A stretch of DNA of 49,769 bases from an uncultured bacterium (GCA_949297055.1 CASFRI010000039.1:1-49769); one strand, 5' to 3'. Shown: positions 1 through 9,319, numbered from the stretch's first letter. Notes: generated by a model from the sequence alone, not told the origin. Made by a program: numbers and translations.

Positions 1-432
1 GAAAGATTCCGCTATACAATGCGCAGTTTGAAAAAATCTTACATCGACGTTACCAATACGATGTTTACTCGTCGGTTTAACGACTCTAAAATCGATATTA
101 GACACAAATTTATGATAAGCAGAAGCAAATAATTCGATAGCGGATTTCGTCGTTTCACTTAAATATACCGGAGCGGGAATTTCTGGATAAACGAAAAGTA
201 AAGCCCCAAATTGTTCATCGTGACCGTGCGTGATAATGTAGGCTTTGATTTTATCTTTTCTTTCTTTTAAATAATCGACATTAGGAATGACAAAATCCAC
301 CCCTGGAGTGGTTCTATCCGGATAAGAAAGGCCACATTCGATAATGTAAATATCGCCATTTATCATCACGATATATAAATTTTTGCCCGTCTCATCTAAG
401 CCACCTAAGGCTCCAATTGAAATATTAGCCAT
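1..432 (-). CDS. RNase J-family metallo-beta-lactamase ribonuclease, 3' end outside window
   Basis: The first 144 codons of a minus-strand gene are present; the rest lies beyond the left edge. The start (432) has a good ribosome site (AAAGGAG, 7 nt away). The N-terminus GGLDETGKN and the block GVDFVIPNVDYL followed by THGH match RNase J, the 5'-exo/endoribonuclease that matures rRNA and turns over mRNA in Firmicutes as a J1/J2 complex. The metal-binding motif HxHxDH reads H69-G-H71-D-E73-Q74, so the Asp and last His are replaced. The next metal-ligand His is kept (H138, in TAHCIAES, where J1 proteins have TNHSIPDS). This suggests a weakly active, J2-like paralog. It lies 26 nt after a secreted nuclease gene and probably shares its transcript. 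Confidence 0.85.
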   Translation of the reverse strand, partial: MANISIGALGGLDETGKNLYIVMINGDIYIIECGLSYPDRTTPGVDFVIPNVDYLKERKDKIKAYIITHGHDEQFGALLFVYPEIPAPVYLSETTKSAIELFASAYHKFVSNIDFRVVKPTSKHRIGNVDVRFFQTAHCIAESF

Positions 433-458
433 AATTTGCTCCTTTTAATAAATAAGTA

Positions 459-2348
459 TTAAGCAACGCGACAAAGCGAAGCAGTCGTGGAATTGTAATC
501 ACCCCAGATACGACAGACTAGATCAGGATGATCGATAAATGGATTACGGTTACCTTGTAAATCTTCCGCTCCATCGTTACGATTAATTTCTCTTTGTTGA
601 ACTGGATAAGATAAATGCCATTTAATTAAATCGCTTAATTTGCCCATCGTATTATTAAATTTTGAATCATTCGTCTTATCCACTAAAGAAAGACGAGAAT
701 CCGCCACGACGCAATAAAAGATAATTCTTGCCGCATCCCCGCGGTAACTTTCTAAACCAAAATTTGTTGCTGCTGGATCCCAACCACTACCATTAGTATT
801 CATGCCTTCGACGTAGAAAGAATTTCCTCTATTACTGTTTTCACTTTCAATTGTTGGCCTAGGCATATGAATGTCATTATCGACGAAATTTCCACCGCGT
901 GAATTAGGCCAGACGTGTTCACGGTTTAAACCACTATTAACTGATTTACCTGAATAGAAACTTAGAAGTTTATTTGGGTTATTAGGATCATAATCAGTCT
1001 TATAGAAATCACTAGAACGATTACTACCATGACCTATTAGCATCGAATCATATCCGACGGTGGAATGTCTTTTTTGTTTATTTAAATTTCTTAAATTGTT
1101 TAGTAACGTATTCCCAGTCGTATCTAAATTCGTGGAATTATAACACGTTCCTTCATAAGTACTTTCTCCACCGCCTCCGCCACTAAATTCTTTAACATTT
1201 ACTTCTATTATATTAGAAGTAACTCCACTTCCATCCGTCGCGAATGCTTGAATAGAAGTTGTTCCTTCACTTAAGGTAGTAAGTAAACCATTATCGTTTA
1301 TTGTAGCCACGTTCGTATTAGATGAGGACCAAGTTAAAACCTTATTACTTGCTCCCATCGGATAAATTGTTACGTTAAATTGAACTTGTTCACCAAGATA
1401 AGGATTTGAATCTCCACTAATTGTAATTTTACTAACTAGTAATTGACCACCATTAGCGAGGACATTTAATTCAAATGGACTAGAAGAAATATTACTTCCA
1501 TCCGTCGCTGTTGCAATAATATTAGTGCTACCAATGCTTAAAGCAGTGACAGTTCCATCTTTACTAATTGAAGCAACTTTGCTATTAGAAGATGACCAAC
1601 TAACTTCTTTATTACTCGCTTCCGCAGGTAAGATAGTAGCGTTCATCTTCGCACTACTTCCAACTTGTAAAGAAGTAGGTCCAGTCACGCTAATTTGTTC
1701 GACGAGAATATCATCGCTTCCTTTTCTTACGTAAATATCAAAACTTTCCGAACGAATTTTCGTCGCATCTTTTGCAATAGCGTAAACGTTCGTATTTCCA
1801 TGACCTACAGCAGTAAATAAACCATTTTCATCAATTGTTCCAACATTTTCATTCGTAGAAACCCACTCTACTTCTTTAATCGAAGCGTTAGATGGATAAA
1901 CTAAAGCATCGAAATGTAAATTTTCACCGATATCGACATCTTTCCATTCTTCTTGTTTAACGACATCGATACTTGTTATATCGACCATAGAATTAGAAGA
2001 AAGAACATTCACTAATGCTTCAGCATAAAAACTCGATTGTGTTTCATAATCGACGCTTGTAGCGTAGACGTGAACTGTTCCTGGTAAAATGGCAGTGATG
2101 GAGCCGTCTTCATTTAAAGTAGCAAAATTTTCTTCTCCACTTCCTAAGGCATAATAAATTTCGCCTATTTCTGCATTAGATGGCTTAGCTAAAACATCAA
2201 AGCTAAAAGTATCGCCCACTTCAATACTAATTTCACCTGGACTTAAAGCAAAGCCTTCTAAATCATGCTTATCATTAGGTGTGGCACAGCCAGTCACTAA
2301 CGCAGTAAGTAAGAAAGATAATAATGCGATACGGCGATTATTTTTCAT
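459..2348 (-). CDS. Secreted lipoprotein: four Big2 Ig-like repeats plus endonuclease I domain
   Basis: This 629-residue protein has a lipoprotein signal peptide (lipobox LVTGC, Cys21), so it should be anchored outside the membrane. Four bacterial Ig-like group 2 repeats of about 85 residues follow (roughly 30-115, 122-208, 214-297, 304-388), each with the W(S)SSN..VA(T/S)I..G pattern, then a Gly-rich linker near 391. Residues 400-629 are an endonuclease I family (EndA/Bsn-like) beta-beta-alpha-Me nuclease: REHVWPNSRGG at 476-486 with the catalytic His at 478, then DNDIHMP and a GNRNPFIDHP block. The family cuts DNA or RNA non-specifically, so the likely role is digestion of extracellular nucleic acid for nutrients. 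The Shine-Dalgarno GAGGAAAGGAG supports the start. The gene is 42 nt after pnp and probably cotranscribed with it. Confidence 0.88.
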   Translation of the reverse strand: MKNNRRIALLSFLLTALVTGCATPNDKHDLEGFALSPGEISIEVGDTFSFDVLAKPSNAEIGEIYYALGSGEENFATLNEDGSITAILPGTVHVYATSVDYETQSSFYAEALVNVLSSNSMVDITSIDVVKQEEWKDVDIGENLHFDALVYPSNASIKEVEWVSTNENVGTIDENGLFTAVGHGNTNVYAIAKDATKIRSESFDIYVRKGSDDILVEQISVTGPTSLQVGSSAKMNATILPAEASNKEVSWSSSNSKVASISKDGTVTALSIGSTNIIATATDGSNISSSPFELNVLANGGQLLVSKITISGDSNPYLGEQVQFNVTIYPMGASNKVLTWSSSNTNVATINDNGLLTTLSEGTTSIQAFATDGSGVTSNIIEVNVKEFSGGGGGESTYEGTCYNSTNLDTTGNTLLNNLRNLNKQKRHSTVGYDSMLIGHGSNRSSDFYKTDYDPNNPNKLLSFYSGKSVNSGLNREHVWPNSRGGNFVDNDIHMPRPTIESENSNRGNSFYVEGMNTNGSGWDPAATNFGLESYRGDAARIIFYCVVADSRLSLVDKTNDSKFNNTMGKLSDLIKWHLSYPVQQREINRNDGAEDLQGNRNPFIDHPDLVCRIWGDYNSTTASLCRVA

Positions 2349-2390
2349 AAATTTGCTCCTTTCCTCACTGCACTTTTAAGATGAATAAAT

Positions 2391-4571
2391 TTATTTACGA
2401 GCGTTACGCTTGAAAGGTTTACGTTCGCTCTTTTCTGGTCTTTCGACATAATTATCAGGTTTCGTTTCAAATTCGCGGTGCGAAACTTTCACTTTTCCTC
2501 TTTCATCAATTTCGGTCACACGGACGCGAAGATGATCGCCCACTTTGACGACATCGCTAGCGTTTTCAATATATCCCCAGCCAAGTCTTGAGACGTGACA
2601 TAAGCCTTCGGTATCGCCAAATAATCTAACGAAGCAACCATAATCTTCGACACGCGTCACTTCGCCATCATAAATTTCACCAACTTTAGCTTCGCGGACG
2701 ATATCTTCGATCATCTGTTTGGCTTTATTGATCGCGTCGCGATCGTAATGATAAATCACAACTTTTCCATCATCGTCGATATCGATTTTCACGTCATCGC
2801 ATTTAGCGATAATATCATTAATAACTTTTCCACCTGTACCGATAACTTCACGAATCTTATCGACTTCGATTTGCATCGTATCCATCTTAGGCGCCCACTT
2901 GGAGACGTCATCTCTTGGCTTATCGATGGCTTTAGCCATCACTTCTCTAATTTTTGCTCTTGCTTCGTGGGCTTGGGCTAGTGCTTCACGTAAGATTTCT
3001 TTAGTGACACCTTTAATTTTGATATCCATTTGTAAAGCTGTGATACCATTTTTTGTTCCAGCGACTTTAAAATCCATATCACCGAAATGGTCTTCTAAAC
3101 CTTGGATATCAGTTAAGATAGTGTAAGGATGATTTCCATCTAGTGGACCAGAAGTAATTAAGCCCATCGCAATACCGCTTACCATATCTTTAATAGGAAC
3201 GCCCGCTGCCATAAGAGCCATACAAGATGCACAGATAGAAGCTTGTGAACTAGAACCATTCGATTCGACAACTTCACTTACAACTCTTATCGTATAAGGG
3301 AAAACTTCTTCGCTTGGAATGACGTAAGATAAAGCTCTTTCACCTAAAGCACCATGACCAATTTCTCTTCTACCAGGTGAACCCATGCGACCAACTTCAC
3401 CGACGGAGAAAGGTGGGAAATTATAATGGTGCATAAATCTTTTCTTATCTTCTTCCGTTAAATTATCGATAATTTGTTCATCCGTTAATGGGCCAAGAGT
3501 ACAAGAAGAAATAACTTGCGTTTGACCACGTGTAAACATCGCTGAACCATGCACTCTTGGAAGTAAATCCACTTGTGCGTCCAAAGGACGAATTTCATCG
3601 ACTTTACGTCCATCTGGACGAACTTTATCTTCGGTAATAAGTCTTCTCACTTCGTTTGCGACGATCGTCTCTAACGTGTCTTTAACCATCGTCATCGTTA
3701 GTTTATGCGTCTTTTCATCTTCATATTTCTTATTTTCATAAGATTCAATGATTTCATTTTCAATATCGTCGATAGCGTTTTGTCTTTCGAGTTTATCAAA
3801 GATAGAAATGGCTTTAATTAAGCGATCGTAACTTCTATCGTAAATATCTTTTTTAATGTCTTCATCGACTTGATAGAGACTAACTTCTCTTTTAGCTTTA
3901 CCAACTTCTTTAATAATCTTTTCTTCGAATTCACATAATTCTTTAATTGCTTCGTGGCCGAACATTAAAGCATCGAGCATTTCTTCTTCACTAACTTCTG
4001 CCGCACCAGCTTCGACCATGTTGATTGCTTGTTTCGTTCCTGCAACAGCGACGAACATATCAGATTTTTCTTTTTCTTCGACGCTTGGATTAATAATAAA
4101 TTTACCATCCACTCTTCCGACGTAGACGCCGGCGATTGGACCATCGAAAGGAATATCAGAAATTCCTAACGCTAAAGAAGAACCGAACATCGCTGACATT
4201 TCAGGAGTAGCGTTTTGATCGACACTTAAAACAGTGTTAACAATTTGCACTTCATTTCTAAAACCATCCGCGAACATTGGTCGAATCGGACGATCGATAA
4301 GTCTAGCGGTCAAAGTCGCATGTTCACTAGCCCTTCCTTCCCTTCTTAAAAAGGAACCAGGAATTTTACCTACTGCATATTGTTTTTCTTCGTAAGCGAC
4401 AGTTAAAGGAAAGAAATCCCCATCTTTTGCTTCTTTAGAAGCACAAGCCGTCGAAAGGACGACCGTATCATCGAGGCGAATTAAGCAGGCCCCATCTGCT
4501 TGCTTGGCAATCTCGCCAACTTCCACTACTAATCTTTTCCCGTGGAAATTCATTTCAAATGTTTTTTTCAT
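2391..4571 (-). CDS. pnp: Polynucleotide phosphorylase
   Basis: This 726-residue protein has full family length: first RNase PH domain (1-210), helical linker, second catalytic RNase PH domain (about 315-540, with [18 protein letters not shown] and the acidic [10 protein letters not shown] segment), a KH domain (about 555-610, [15 protein letters not shown]) and an S1 RNA-binding domain (about 620-690, [17 protein letters not shown]). It degrades RNA 3' to 5' using phosphate and works in the cytosolic degradosome-like machinery with RNase J, whose gene is two genes downstream. In most Bacilli pnp directly follows rpsO; here a secreted nuclease gene (4669-7017) is inserted between them. No strong Shine-Dalgarno precedes the start, only an A/G-rich stretch. 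The basic Lys/Arg-rich tail after S1 is common. Confidence 0.98.
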   Translation of the reverse strand: MKKTFEMNFHGKRLVVEVGEIAKQADGACLIRLDDTVVLSTACASKEAKDGDFFPLTVAYEEKQYAVGKIPGSFLRREGRASEHATLTARLIDRPIRPMFADGFRNEVQIVNTVLSVDQNATPEMSAMFGSSLALGISDIPFDGPIAGVYVGRVDGKFIINPSVEEKEKSDMFVAVAGTKQAINMVEAGAAEVSEEEMLDALMFGHEAIKELCEFEEKIIKEVGKAKREVSLYQVDEDIKKDIYDRSYDRLIKAISIFDKLERQNAIDDIENEIIESYENKKYEDEKTHKLTMTMVKDTLETIVANEVRRLITEDKVRPDGRKVDEIRPLDAQVDLLPRVHGSAMFTRGQTQVISSCTLGPLTDEQIIDNLTEEDKKRFMHHYNFPPFSVGEVGRMGSPGRREIGHGALGERALSYVIPSEEVFPYTIRVVSEVVESNGSSSQASICASCMALMAAGVPIKDMVSGIAMGLITSGPLDGNHPYTILTDIQGLEDHFGDMDFKVAGTKNGITALQMDIKIKGVTKEILREALAQAHEARAKIREVMAKAIDKPRDDVSKWAPKMDTMQIEVDKIREVIGTGGKVINDIIAKCDDVKIDIDDDGKVVIYHYDRDAINKAKQMIEDIVREAKVGEIYDGEVTRVEDYGCFVRLFGDTEGLCHVSRLGWGYIENASDVVKVGDHLRVRVTEIDERGKVKVSHREFETKPDNYVERPEKSERKPFKRNARK

Positions 4572-4622
4572 AGTCTTTCTTTTTTCTTTTTACCTCAAAA
4601 ACTTTTCAATAACTAAAACTAT

Positions 4623-4638
4623 ATTAACATAAGTTAAT
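4623..4638. promoter_or_regulatory. Perfect 6-4-6 palindrome upstream of pnp
   Basis: ATTAAC-ATAA-GTTAAT forms a perfect inverted repeat about 52 nt before the pnp start, in the gap between pnp and the upstream nuclease gene. It could be an operator or a small hairpin in the pnp leader. No typical T-tract follows, so a terminator is unlikely. Function not known. Confidence 0.4.
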
Positions 4639-4668
4639 TTAAAATTAAACTTTTTTATTATATAAAAA

Positions 4669-7017
4669 TTAACGATTATTCTGACGTTTTTTCTTATAAA
4701 TGACAATAGATGTAACGCTTGTTAGAATTAAGAAGATACTTAAAGATGCGACGATAAGTAAATAGTAGTTTTTATTCCCATTAATATGCGGGTAAGCGTT
4801 ATTTAAATCTAAACCAATAAAATCATTAAGCCCAAATGAAGTGTATTTATCGATGACTAGTTGATATCTAGTCCTAGCCTCCAAGATAGTAGAATCACTG
4901 CTTTCTTTAAAAATGTTTTTAGCGTCACTTATCATGAAATCATATTCTTGACTTAAAACATTCCAGTTTTCATCTAAAACACCTTTAAATAAATCCCAAG
5001 AAGCATTAGATCCACCACAATATTCACTTGTCATATCTAAGAAAAATTGTGCGTAAGCTTTGGCTTGATTGAAAGGTGAAACATCGTGAAGTATAACTTC
5101 GCCGCTATAATAATGTAGTTCAACGCTAATTAAGCGATTACGTTGACCATTCTTATCACTATTAACACCAATTAATAGACCAAATCTTAAAGACGGATAA
5201 TTTTGTTTCAAGTTATAACTTACTTCCGTTGGAGATAGACTCGTATCCACATTTATTCCATAAGTTCCAATATTAACTAAAGAATAAGAACTGCCATTAT
5301 CGAGCGAATAAATAATGTAAGCATCCATCTCTTTTTCGTTATATAAATTAAAAGATATTCCACTTGCATCATTAACATCAAAATTCATTCCAAAATAATA
5401 TAGGTTAGAATAACTATTCACTTGGTTATACCAAGAAGCATTCGTCACTAATATAGGTAATTTATTTCTACCTCTTTGCTCTGAATCATTCGCACCAATG
5501 TTAAGTCCGGTAGTGAAAGGATCCCAATCACCTTTATTTGCAAGCGAAGCGGACCACTTACGATTATCAGAAGAACTTAAAGTGATGGAATCATAAGGTC
5601 CATAAGATTGCATACTTTTTCCACTATTGCTTACTTCATTTTGATTAACGTTAATCGTCTCTTTTACTTCCGCAGGTGAAATTTCATCTACACCGACGTC
5701 AGCATTTTCGTTCGTGACGAAGACATTAATAACTTTTTCTAGACCTTGATAAGTAACTTTAATGGCTTGATTTCCTAGTTTCATCGTATCGATTTCGCTG
5801 ATGGAAGCGATGTCGCTAACATCGATGCGATTAGAATATTCATCAATGTAAGTTACTTCAATTGACGAATAATCGTAAGCTTTTCCTAATGGCGAACGAG
5901 TCACGTATTGACCGCTTATTTCTAAACTTGCTTCTCCTGGTTCAGGTGGAGTGATGCTTCCTCCCACTAAAGCGATAGCGTCTTCGTTAACGTTTGCATA
6001 ACCACTACTAGTGCCAAAAGCAATATCTGCCCAACTTGGAAAATCAATGAATGGATTTCTATTATGCTGATAATTGTTATAAATCAAATTATTACGATGA
6101 ATTTCATAATCTGAGACAGGATCTAAATGATGCCACTCTAAAAGAGTGGATACTAGTCCATAATAACCAGGTTTATTTTGTGTATCCACTGAAGATAATG
6201 TCCCTTGATTTGTAATTAAATTTACGTCATCAGTAAGTTCTAACCAAGGATCGGCCAAAGCACTAGTGAAGCTTGAATATCTTGCGGCCATATAAAATAA
6301 GGCTCTAGCAATATCACCTTTATCTTGATCGGGTGGTTCAAAAACCATCACTTTACTTCCATTAATTGTAGCGTAGCCTCTTACACCATAATGATCAACT
6401 TTCGTACCATAACTACTATCGTAAATTTTATCAACTTCTTCTACTTCCGCATAAGGATAATTTGAATGGGCGTGTTGATTAACATAAGAATCGCCTAACA
6501 TCAAATGATGTAAATCTGCGTAAGCTGGACCATCGTTTTCATCTTTACTAAAACCATGCGATTTAGACCAAATATGTTCTCTATCGATGTAAGTCCCATG
6601 GGTATCATTAATATGCGCGGCTGAACTTTCACCATTATCTAAGCGATAAAGCAAATGGACGTAAGGATTATCATCATATTGATAATTGCTCAATTGTTCT
6701 GCTGTTAATGGAGATTGCAACCAATCTCTTTCCGTAATTCTAGCCGTGTCCCACACATCCGCATAATTGAACCAACGATGGTTATTGCTCAATACATTTT
6801 GTAAACCATTTAATAAATCTTTGCCTTTCAAATTAGGACTTAAAGACGAATAATATTCTCTTACTTCTCCTTCGCTTAAATCTGAAACATTAATGTTATT
6901 AACAAGTGTTCCAGTCTTCGCTTCACTTTCAAAAGAAGAAATTAAAAATGAAGTAGAAATAGAAGTCACCAATAGACTTAAACTTAGAAAAGTAATAGCA
7001 AATATTTTCTTTTTCAT
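4669..7017 (-). CDS. Secreted, C-terminally membrane-anchored endonuclease I family nuclease
   Basis: This 782-residue protein starts with a signal peptide (KKKIFAITFLSLSLLV) and ends with a hydrophobic segment (about 752-775) followed by a basic KKKRQNNR stop-transfer tail, so the domains face outside. The nuclease part (about 45-350) carries DREHIWSKSHG with the catalytic His at 148, then ADLHHLMLGD and a NRNPFIDFP block, as in endonuclease I. The middle has an Ig-like region of the bacterial group 3 type (about 360-445, ISGQYVTRSPLGKAYDYS) and a beta-rich region (about 460-645), then a helical stretch before the anchor. It shares family, but not anchoring mode, with the lipoprotein nuclease at 459-2348. 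A TATAAT box lies 12 nt from the start and there is no Shine-Dalgarno, so the mRNA may be nearly leaderless. Confidence 0.87.
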   Translation of the reverse strand: MKKKIFAITFLSLSLLVTSISTSFLISSFESEAKTGTLVNNINVSDLSEGEVREYYSSLSPNLKGKDLLNGLQNVLSNNHRWFNYADVWDTARITERDWLQSPLTAEQLSNYQYDDNPYVHLLYRLDNGESSAAHINDTHGTYIDREHIWSKSHGFSKDENDGPAYADLHHLMLGDSYVNQHAHSNYPYAEVEEVDKIYDSSYGTKVDHYGVRGYATINGSKVMVFEPPDQDKGDIARALFYMAARYSSFTSALADPWLELTDDVNLITNQGTLSSVDTQNKPGYYGLVSTLLEWHHLDPVSDYEIHRNNLIYNNYQHNRNPFIDFPSWADIAFGTSSGYANVNEDAIALVGGSITPPEPGEASLEISGQYVTRSPLGKAYDYSSIEVTYIDEYSNRIDVSDIASISEIDTMKLGNQAIKVTYQGLEKVINVFVTNENADVGVDEISPAEVKETINVNQNEVSNSGKSMQSYGPYDSITLSSSDNRKWSASLANKGDWDPFTTGLNIGANDSEQRGRNKLPILVTNASWYNQVNSYSNLYYFGMNFDVNDASGISFNLYNEKEMDAYIIYSLDNGSSYSLVNIGTYGINVDTSLSPTEVSYNLKQNYPSLRFGLLIGVNSDKNGQRNRLISVELHYYSGEVILHDVSPFNQAKAYAQFFLDMTSEYCGGSNASWDLFKGVLDENWNVLSQEYDFMISDAKNIFKESSDSTILEARTRYQLVIDKYTSFGLNDFIGLDLNNAYPHINGNKNYYLLIVASLSIFLILTSVTSIVIYKKKRQNNR

Positions 7018-7029
7018 AAATACGAGATG

Positions 7030-7035
7030 ATTATA
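7030..7035 (-). promoter_or_regulatory. Extended -10 box of the 7,017 nuclease gene
   Basis: On the minus strand TGATATAAT gives an extended -10 (TGn-TATAAT) 12 nt before the ATG at 7017. The predicted transcript start leaves about 5 nt of leader and no ribosome site. No convincing -35 is visible because the rpsO terminator lies there. Confidence 0.6.
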
Positions 7036-7051
7036 TCATATTCCAAACAAT

Positions 7052-7080
7052 AAAAAAATCTCTCAGTGGTAGAGAGATTT
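7052..7080 (-). terminator. Rho-independent terminator after rpsO
   Basis: The minus strand has a 9-bp stem (AAATCTCTC pairing with GAGAGATTT, 7-nt loop) directly followed by seven T. It ends the ribF/rpsO transcript and separates it from the inserted nuclease gene. Confidence 0.93.
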
Positions 7081-7095
7081 AGTGGCGTATCTTTA

Positions 7096-7118
7096 TTTAA
7101 GAATCCTATTTTCTTAAA
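7096..7118 (-). other. Hairpin spanning the rpsO stop codon
   Basis: TTTAAGAA and TTCTTAAA form a perfect 8-bp inverted repeat with a 7-nt loop that contains the rpsO stop codon (7106-7108). It lies just before the terminator, so the rpsO mRNA would end with two tandem hairpins. It may protect the 3' end; it could also be chance in AT-rich DNA. Confidence 0.45.
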
Positions 7119-7375
7119 TTAAGTTCCGCAAGAAGTCTTAAATAACTATCGCGGTCTTTACGGGCAAGATAATCGAGTAAGTCACGTCTTTTACCGACTA
7201 AGATAAGTAAGCCTCTACGTGAAGAATGGTCTTTCTTATGCACTTTAAGATGTTCGGTAAGTTCGCGAATTTGTTCGGTAAGAAGAGCAATTTGCACTTC
7301 TGTCGAACCACTATCTTTGGCGTCTTTGCCAAATTTAGCGACGATGTCTTGCTTCGTTTTTTTCGTTAAAGCCAT
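7106..7375 (-). CDS. rpsO: Ribosomal protein S15
   Basis: This is an 89-residue S15 with the usual length and motifs ([38 protein letters not shown]). S15 binds 16S rRNA at the central domain and bridges to the large subunit. I chose the ATG at 7375 because AAGGAGG lies 8 nt before it and MALTKKTKQ is the family N-terminus. An in-frame ATG at 7408 would read through the Shine-Dalgarno and is not used. The gene has its own promoter (7464-7492) and a hairpin in an ~82-nt leader, which fits the known autoregulation of S15, and its own terminator. Confidence 0.98.
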   Translation of the reverse strand: MALTKKTKQDIVAKFGKDAKDSGSTEVQIALLTEQIRELTEHLKVHKKDHSSRRGLLILVGKRRDLLDYLARKDRDSYLRLLAELNLRK

Positions 7376-7406
7376 CTTTTTTTCCTCCTTTTTTATACTT
7401 AGCTTC

Positions 7407-7430
7407 ATCCTCGTCTAGCGTTAGAAGGAT
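7407..7430 (-). promoter_or_regulatory. Hairpin in the rpsO leader, candidate S15 autoregulatory element
   Basis: In the rpsO 5' leader the minus strand can pair ATCCT with AGGAT and, inside it, TCTA with TAGA around an ACGC loop, with two unpaired bases on one side. It sits about 10 nt upstream of the Shine-Dalgarno. S15 is known to repress its own mRNA in several bacteria through different leader folds, so this is a reasonable candidate; binding is inferred, not shown. Confidence 0.45.
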
Positions 7431-7463
7431 TACTCGCTAAACCAAGAAGAAGTCGCAAATAAA

Positions 7464-7492
7464 ATTATAACGATAAGTTAAAAATTTGTAAA
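7464..7492 (-). promoter_or_regulatory. rpsO promoter
   Basis: Minus strand: TTTACA (7487-7492), 17-nt spacer, TATAAT (7464-7469). The expected start is near 7457, giving an ~82-nt leader. The -35 lies between the ribF stop and rpsO. Confidence 0.8.
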
Positions 7493-7497
7493 CGATT

Positions 7498-8412
7498 TTA
7501 AAATATTTCTTTAGAGATAATATCTCTAATTTTTGCTTTATCTTCCTCTAATTGCTGACTTAATTCATCCGTCGTATTAAATTTATATTCTGGTCTTATT
7601 TTCCTTAAGAATTGGACGTAAAGTCTCCAATCATAAATTTGTAAAGTAAAATCTAAGATGTGTACTTCTAAAATAGGAATATCAAGTTCGTTTATAGTCG
7701 GATGCACCCCGACGTTAGCCATAGCAAAATGAGGTTCGCCGCGCACGAAAACGCGGACGAGATAAACACCATTTTCAGGTAATAAATAAGGTGCGTCAAA
7801 AGCAAGATTCGCCGTCGGGAAATTTAATTTCTTGCCTTCCCCTTTCCCATGTATTACAGTTCCACTTACTTCGTAAAAACGACCAAGAATTTTACTTACC
7901 TCATCAACTTTTCCTTCTTTTAACAAAGAATAGACGCGGCTAGAAGATAATTTACCTTCTTTATCTTCCACCATCTCGACTGGATGAACATTAAAATATT
8001 CTTCTAGAGTAGAAATATCACCTAAATTATCTTTTCCAAAGTGAAAATCTTCTCCGACGTATATTTCTTTCGTACCTAATGGCAATAAGATTTTTTCGAT
8101 GAAATCTAAAGCGCTCATAGTGGCAAGATTTTCATCAAATTTAATGTTGATTTGAAAACTTACACCTAACGAAGATAAAATTCTTCCTTTATCCCCTTCG
8201 CTTAAAACAAGTTTATCACCTTTATTATTAAAAAATTCATGTGGAGAAGGAACAAAAGAAATGACTCCAACTGGTCTAGATAAATTTTTGCAAGCTTCTT
8301 TAATGAGAGCTTGATGACCAAGATGTAAAGTTTTAAAAGCCCCAATGCAAAGGCAAAGATTATTATCTAATTTTCTTATTTTTGTATTTTCATCGATATT
8401 AATAATTCTCAT
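7498..8412 (-). CDS. ribF: Bifunctional riboflavin kinase / FAD synthetase
   Basis: The protein (304 aa) has the usual length. The N-terminal FMN adenylyltransferase domain (1-170) shows GAFKTLHLGHQALI, the nucleotidyltransferase HxGH site, and SSSRVYSLLKEG. The C-terminal flavokinase domain (about 180-300) shows GKGEGKKLNFPTANL. It converts riboflavin to FMN and FAD in the cytosol. The start codon overlaps the truB stop by 4 nt (ATGA), so the two are translationally coupled. The gene order truB-ribF-rpsO is typical of Firmicutes. Confidence 0.96.
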   Translation of the reverse strand: MRIINIDENTKIRKLDNNLCLCIGAFKTLHLGHQALIKEACKNLSRPVGVISFVPSPHEFFNNKGDKLVLSEGDKGRILSSLGVSFQINIKFDENLATMSALDFIEKILLPLGTKEIYVGEDFHFGKDNLGDISTLEEYFNVHPVEMVEDKEGKLSSSRVYSLLKEGKVDEVSKILGRFYEVSGTVIHGKGEGKKLNFPTANLAFDAPYLLPENGVYLVRVFVRGEPHFAMANVGVHPTINELDIPILEVHILDFTLQIYDWRLYVQFLRKIRPEYKFNTTDELSQQLEEDKAKIRDIISKEIF

Positions 8413-9260
8413 AATAGCCCTCTTTTAGAATAGTATAATCTATCGATCCCTCTTTCATAAATAGCTTTTATTTTCCCACTGCTCTTTAATTTTATTAAAA
8501 CGACGTCTTCTTTACTTTCTAGATGAATTTTTGCCCCATTAATAATTTTCTTTTCATCTATTCCCCCTACTTCGATAACTTTTAAAAAATACATAGCCTC
8601 TTCTAAAGGAATGACATCGCTTTCTTTTATATCTTCTGCAATCTTTGCTTTTTCTGAAGAAAATTTACCAATTTTTTGTCTTAAAAGACCATCTAAATGA
8701 CCGATGGTATTTAATTTTTTAGCGATTTCTTCTCCTAAAGTTCGGACGTAAGTACCTTTTGAACAAGTTAAAGAAAAAATGAGATGTTCTTTATCAAAAC
8801 TTATCAAATTAATATCATCGATAAATATTTTCCTTGGCTTCCTTTCAATTTCTTTACCACGCCTCGCTAATTTGTAGAGTGGGACACCATCTATTTTAAT
8901 AGCGCTAAACATAGGAGGAGTTTGTAAACTTTCCCCAAGAAATGATTTTAATGTTTCATTTATTTGTTCTTTATTTAAATTAGGAATCTTTTCTTCTTTA
9001 ATTACTTCCCCTTCTTTATCACCACTATTCGTAGCGGCGCCAAGCATTAATGAAGCAAAATAAGTCTTATGTAAATTTTCGAAAAATTGAATGCACTTCA
9101 ATCCCTCATTAACGCCAACGATTAAAAGTCCACTCGCGAAAGGATCTAAACTTCCAGCATGACCAAATTTATCGTTTGGAAAAGCTTTCGCTAAGACATT
9201 AACGATATCGCGTGAGGTTGGACCAATTGGTTTATTAACTAACAAAATTCCATCTTTCAT
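8409..9260 (-). CDS. truB: tRNA pseudouridine-55 synthase
   Basis: This 283-residue protein makes the conserved pseudouridine in the T-loop of tRNAs. VNKPIGPTSRDIV is the family N-terminus. The catalytic motif is GHAGSLDPFASG with Asp39; most family members have GHTGTLDP, so there are two conservative changes. Later blocks LQTPPMFSAIKIDG, LYKLARRG and CSKGTYVRTLGEEI are all present, and a short C-terminal PUA-like part follows. A TATAAT box lies only 7 nt from the ATG and there is no Shine-Dalgarno, so the transcript is probably leaderless. truB is normally in the rbfA operon; here an opposite-strand gene splits them and truB has gained its own promoter. Confidence 0.96.
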   Translation of the reverse strand: MKDGILLVNKPIGPTSRDIVNVLAKAFPNDKFGHAGSLDPFASGLLIVGVNEGLKCIQFFENLHKTYFASLMLGAATNSGDKEGEVIKEEKIPNLNKEQINETLKSFLGESLQTPPMFSAIKIDGVPLYKLARRGKEIERKPRKIFIDDINLISFDKEHLIFSLTCSKGTYVRTLGEEIAKKLNTIGHLDGLLRQKIGKFSSEKAKIAEDIKESDVIPLEEAMYFLKVIEVGGIDEKKIINGAKIHLESKEDVVLIKLKSSGKIKAIYERGIDRLYYSKRGLL

Positions 9261-9267
9261 GCTTAAA

Positions 9268-9273
9268 ATTATA
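9268..9273 (-). promoter_or_regulatory. -10 box of truB (leaderless)
   Basis: TATAAT on the minus strand ends 7 nt before the truB ATG, placing the transcript start at or next to the start codon. A weak TTTTCA-like -35 is about 18 nt upstream. It lies within 60 nt of the divergent ttcA-like gene. Confidence 0.65.
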
Positions 9274-9313
9274 CGTTTAATTTTTTCAAAGTGAAAACAC
9301 CTTCTTTATTCGT

Positions 9314-9319
9314 TATAAT
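9314..9319 (+). promoter_or_regulatory. -10 box of the ttcA-like gene (leaderless)
   Basis: TATAAT is followed by 9 nt and then the ATG at 9329, with no Shine-Dalgarno between. This mirrors the divergent truB -10 box, so both genes of the pair look leaderless. Confidence 0.6.

Noticed and set aside
7376-7408. Longer S15 start at 7408
   Set aside because: The extension reads through the Shine-Dalgarno AAGGAGG; the short start has ideal spacing and the normal S15 N-terminus.
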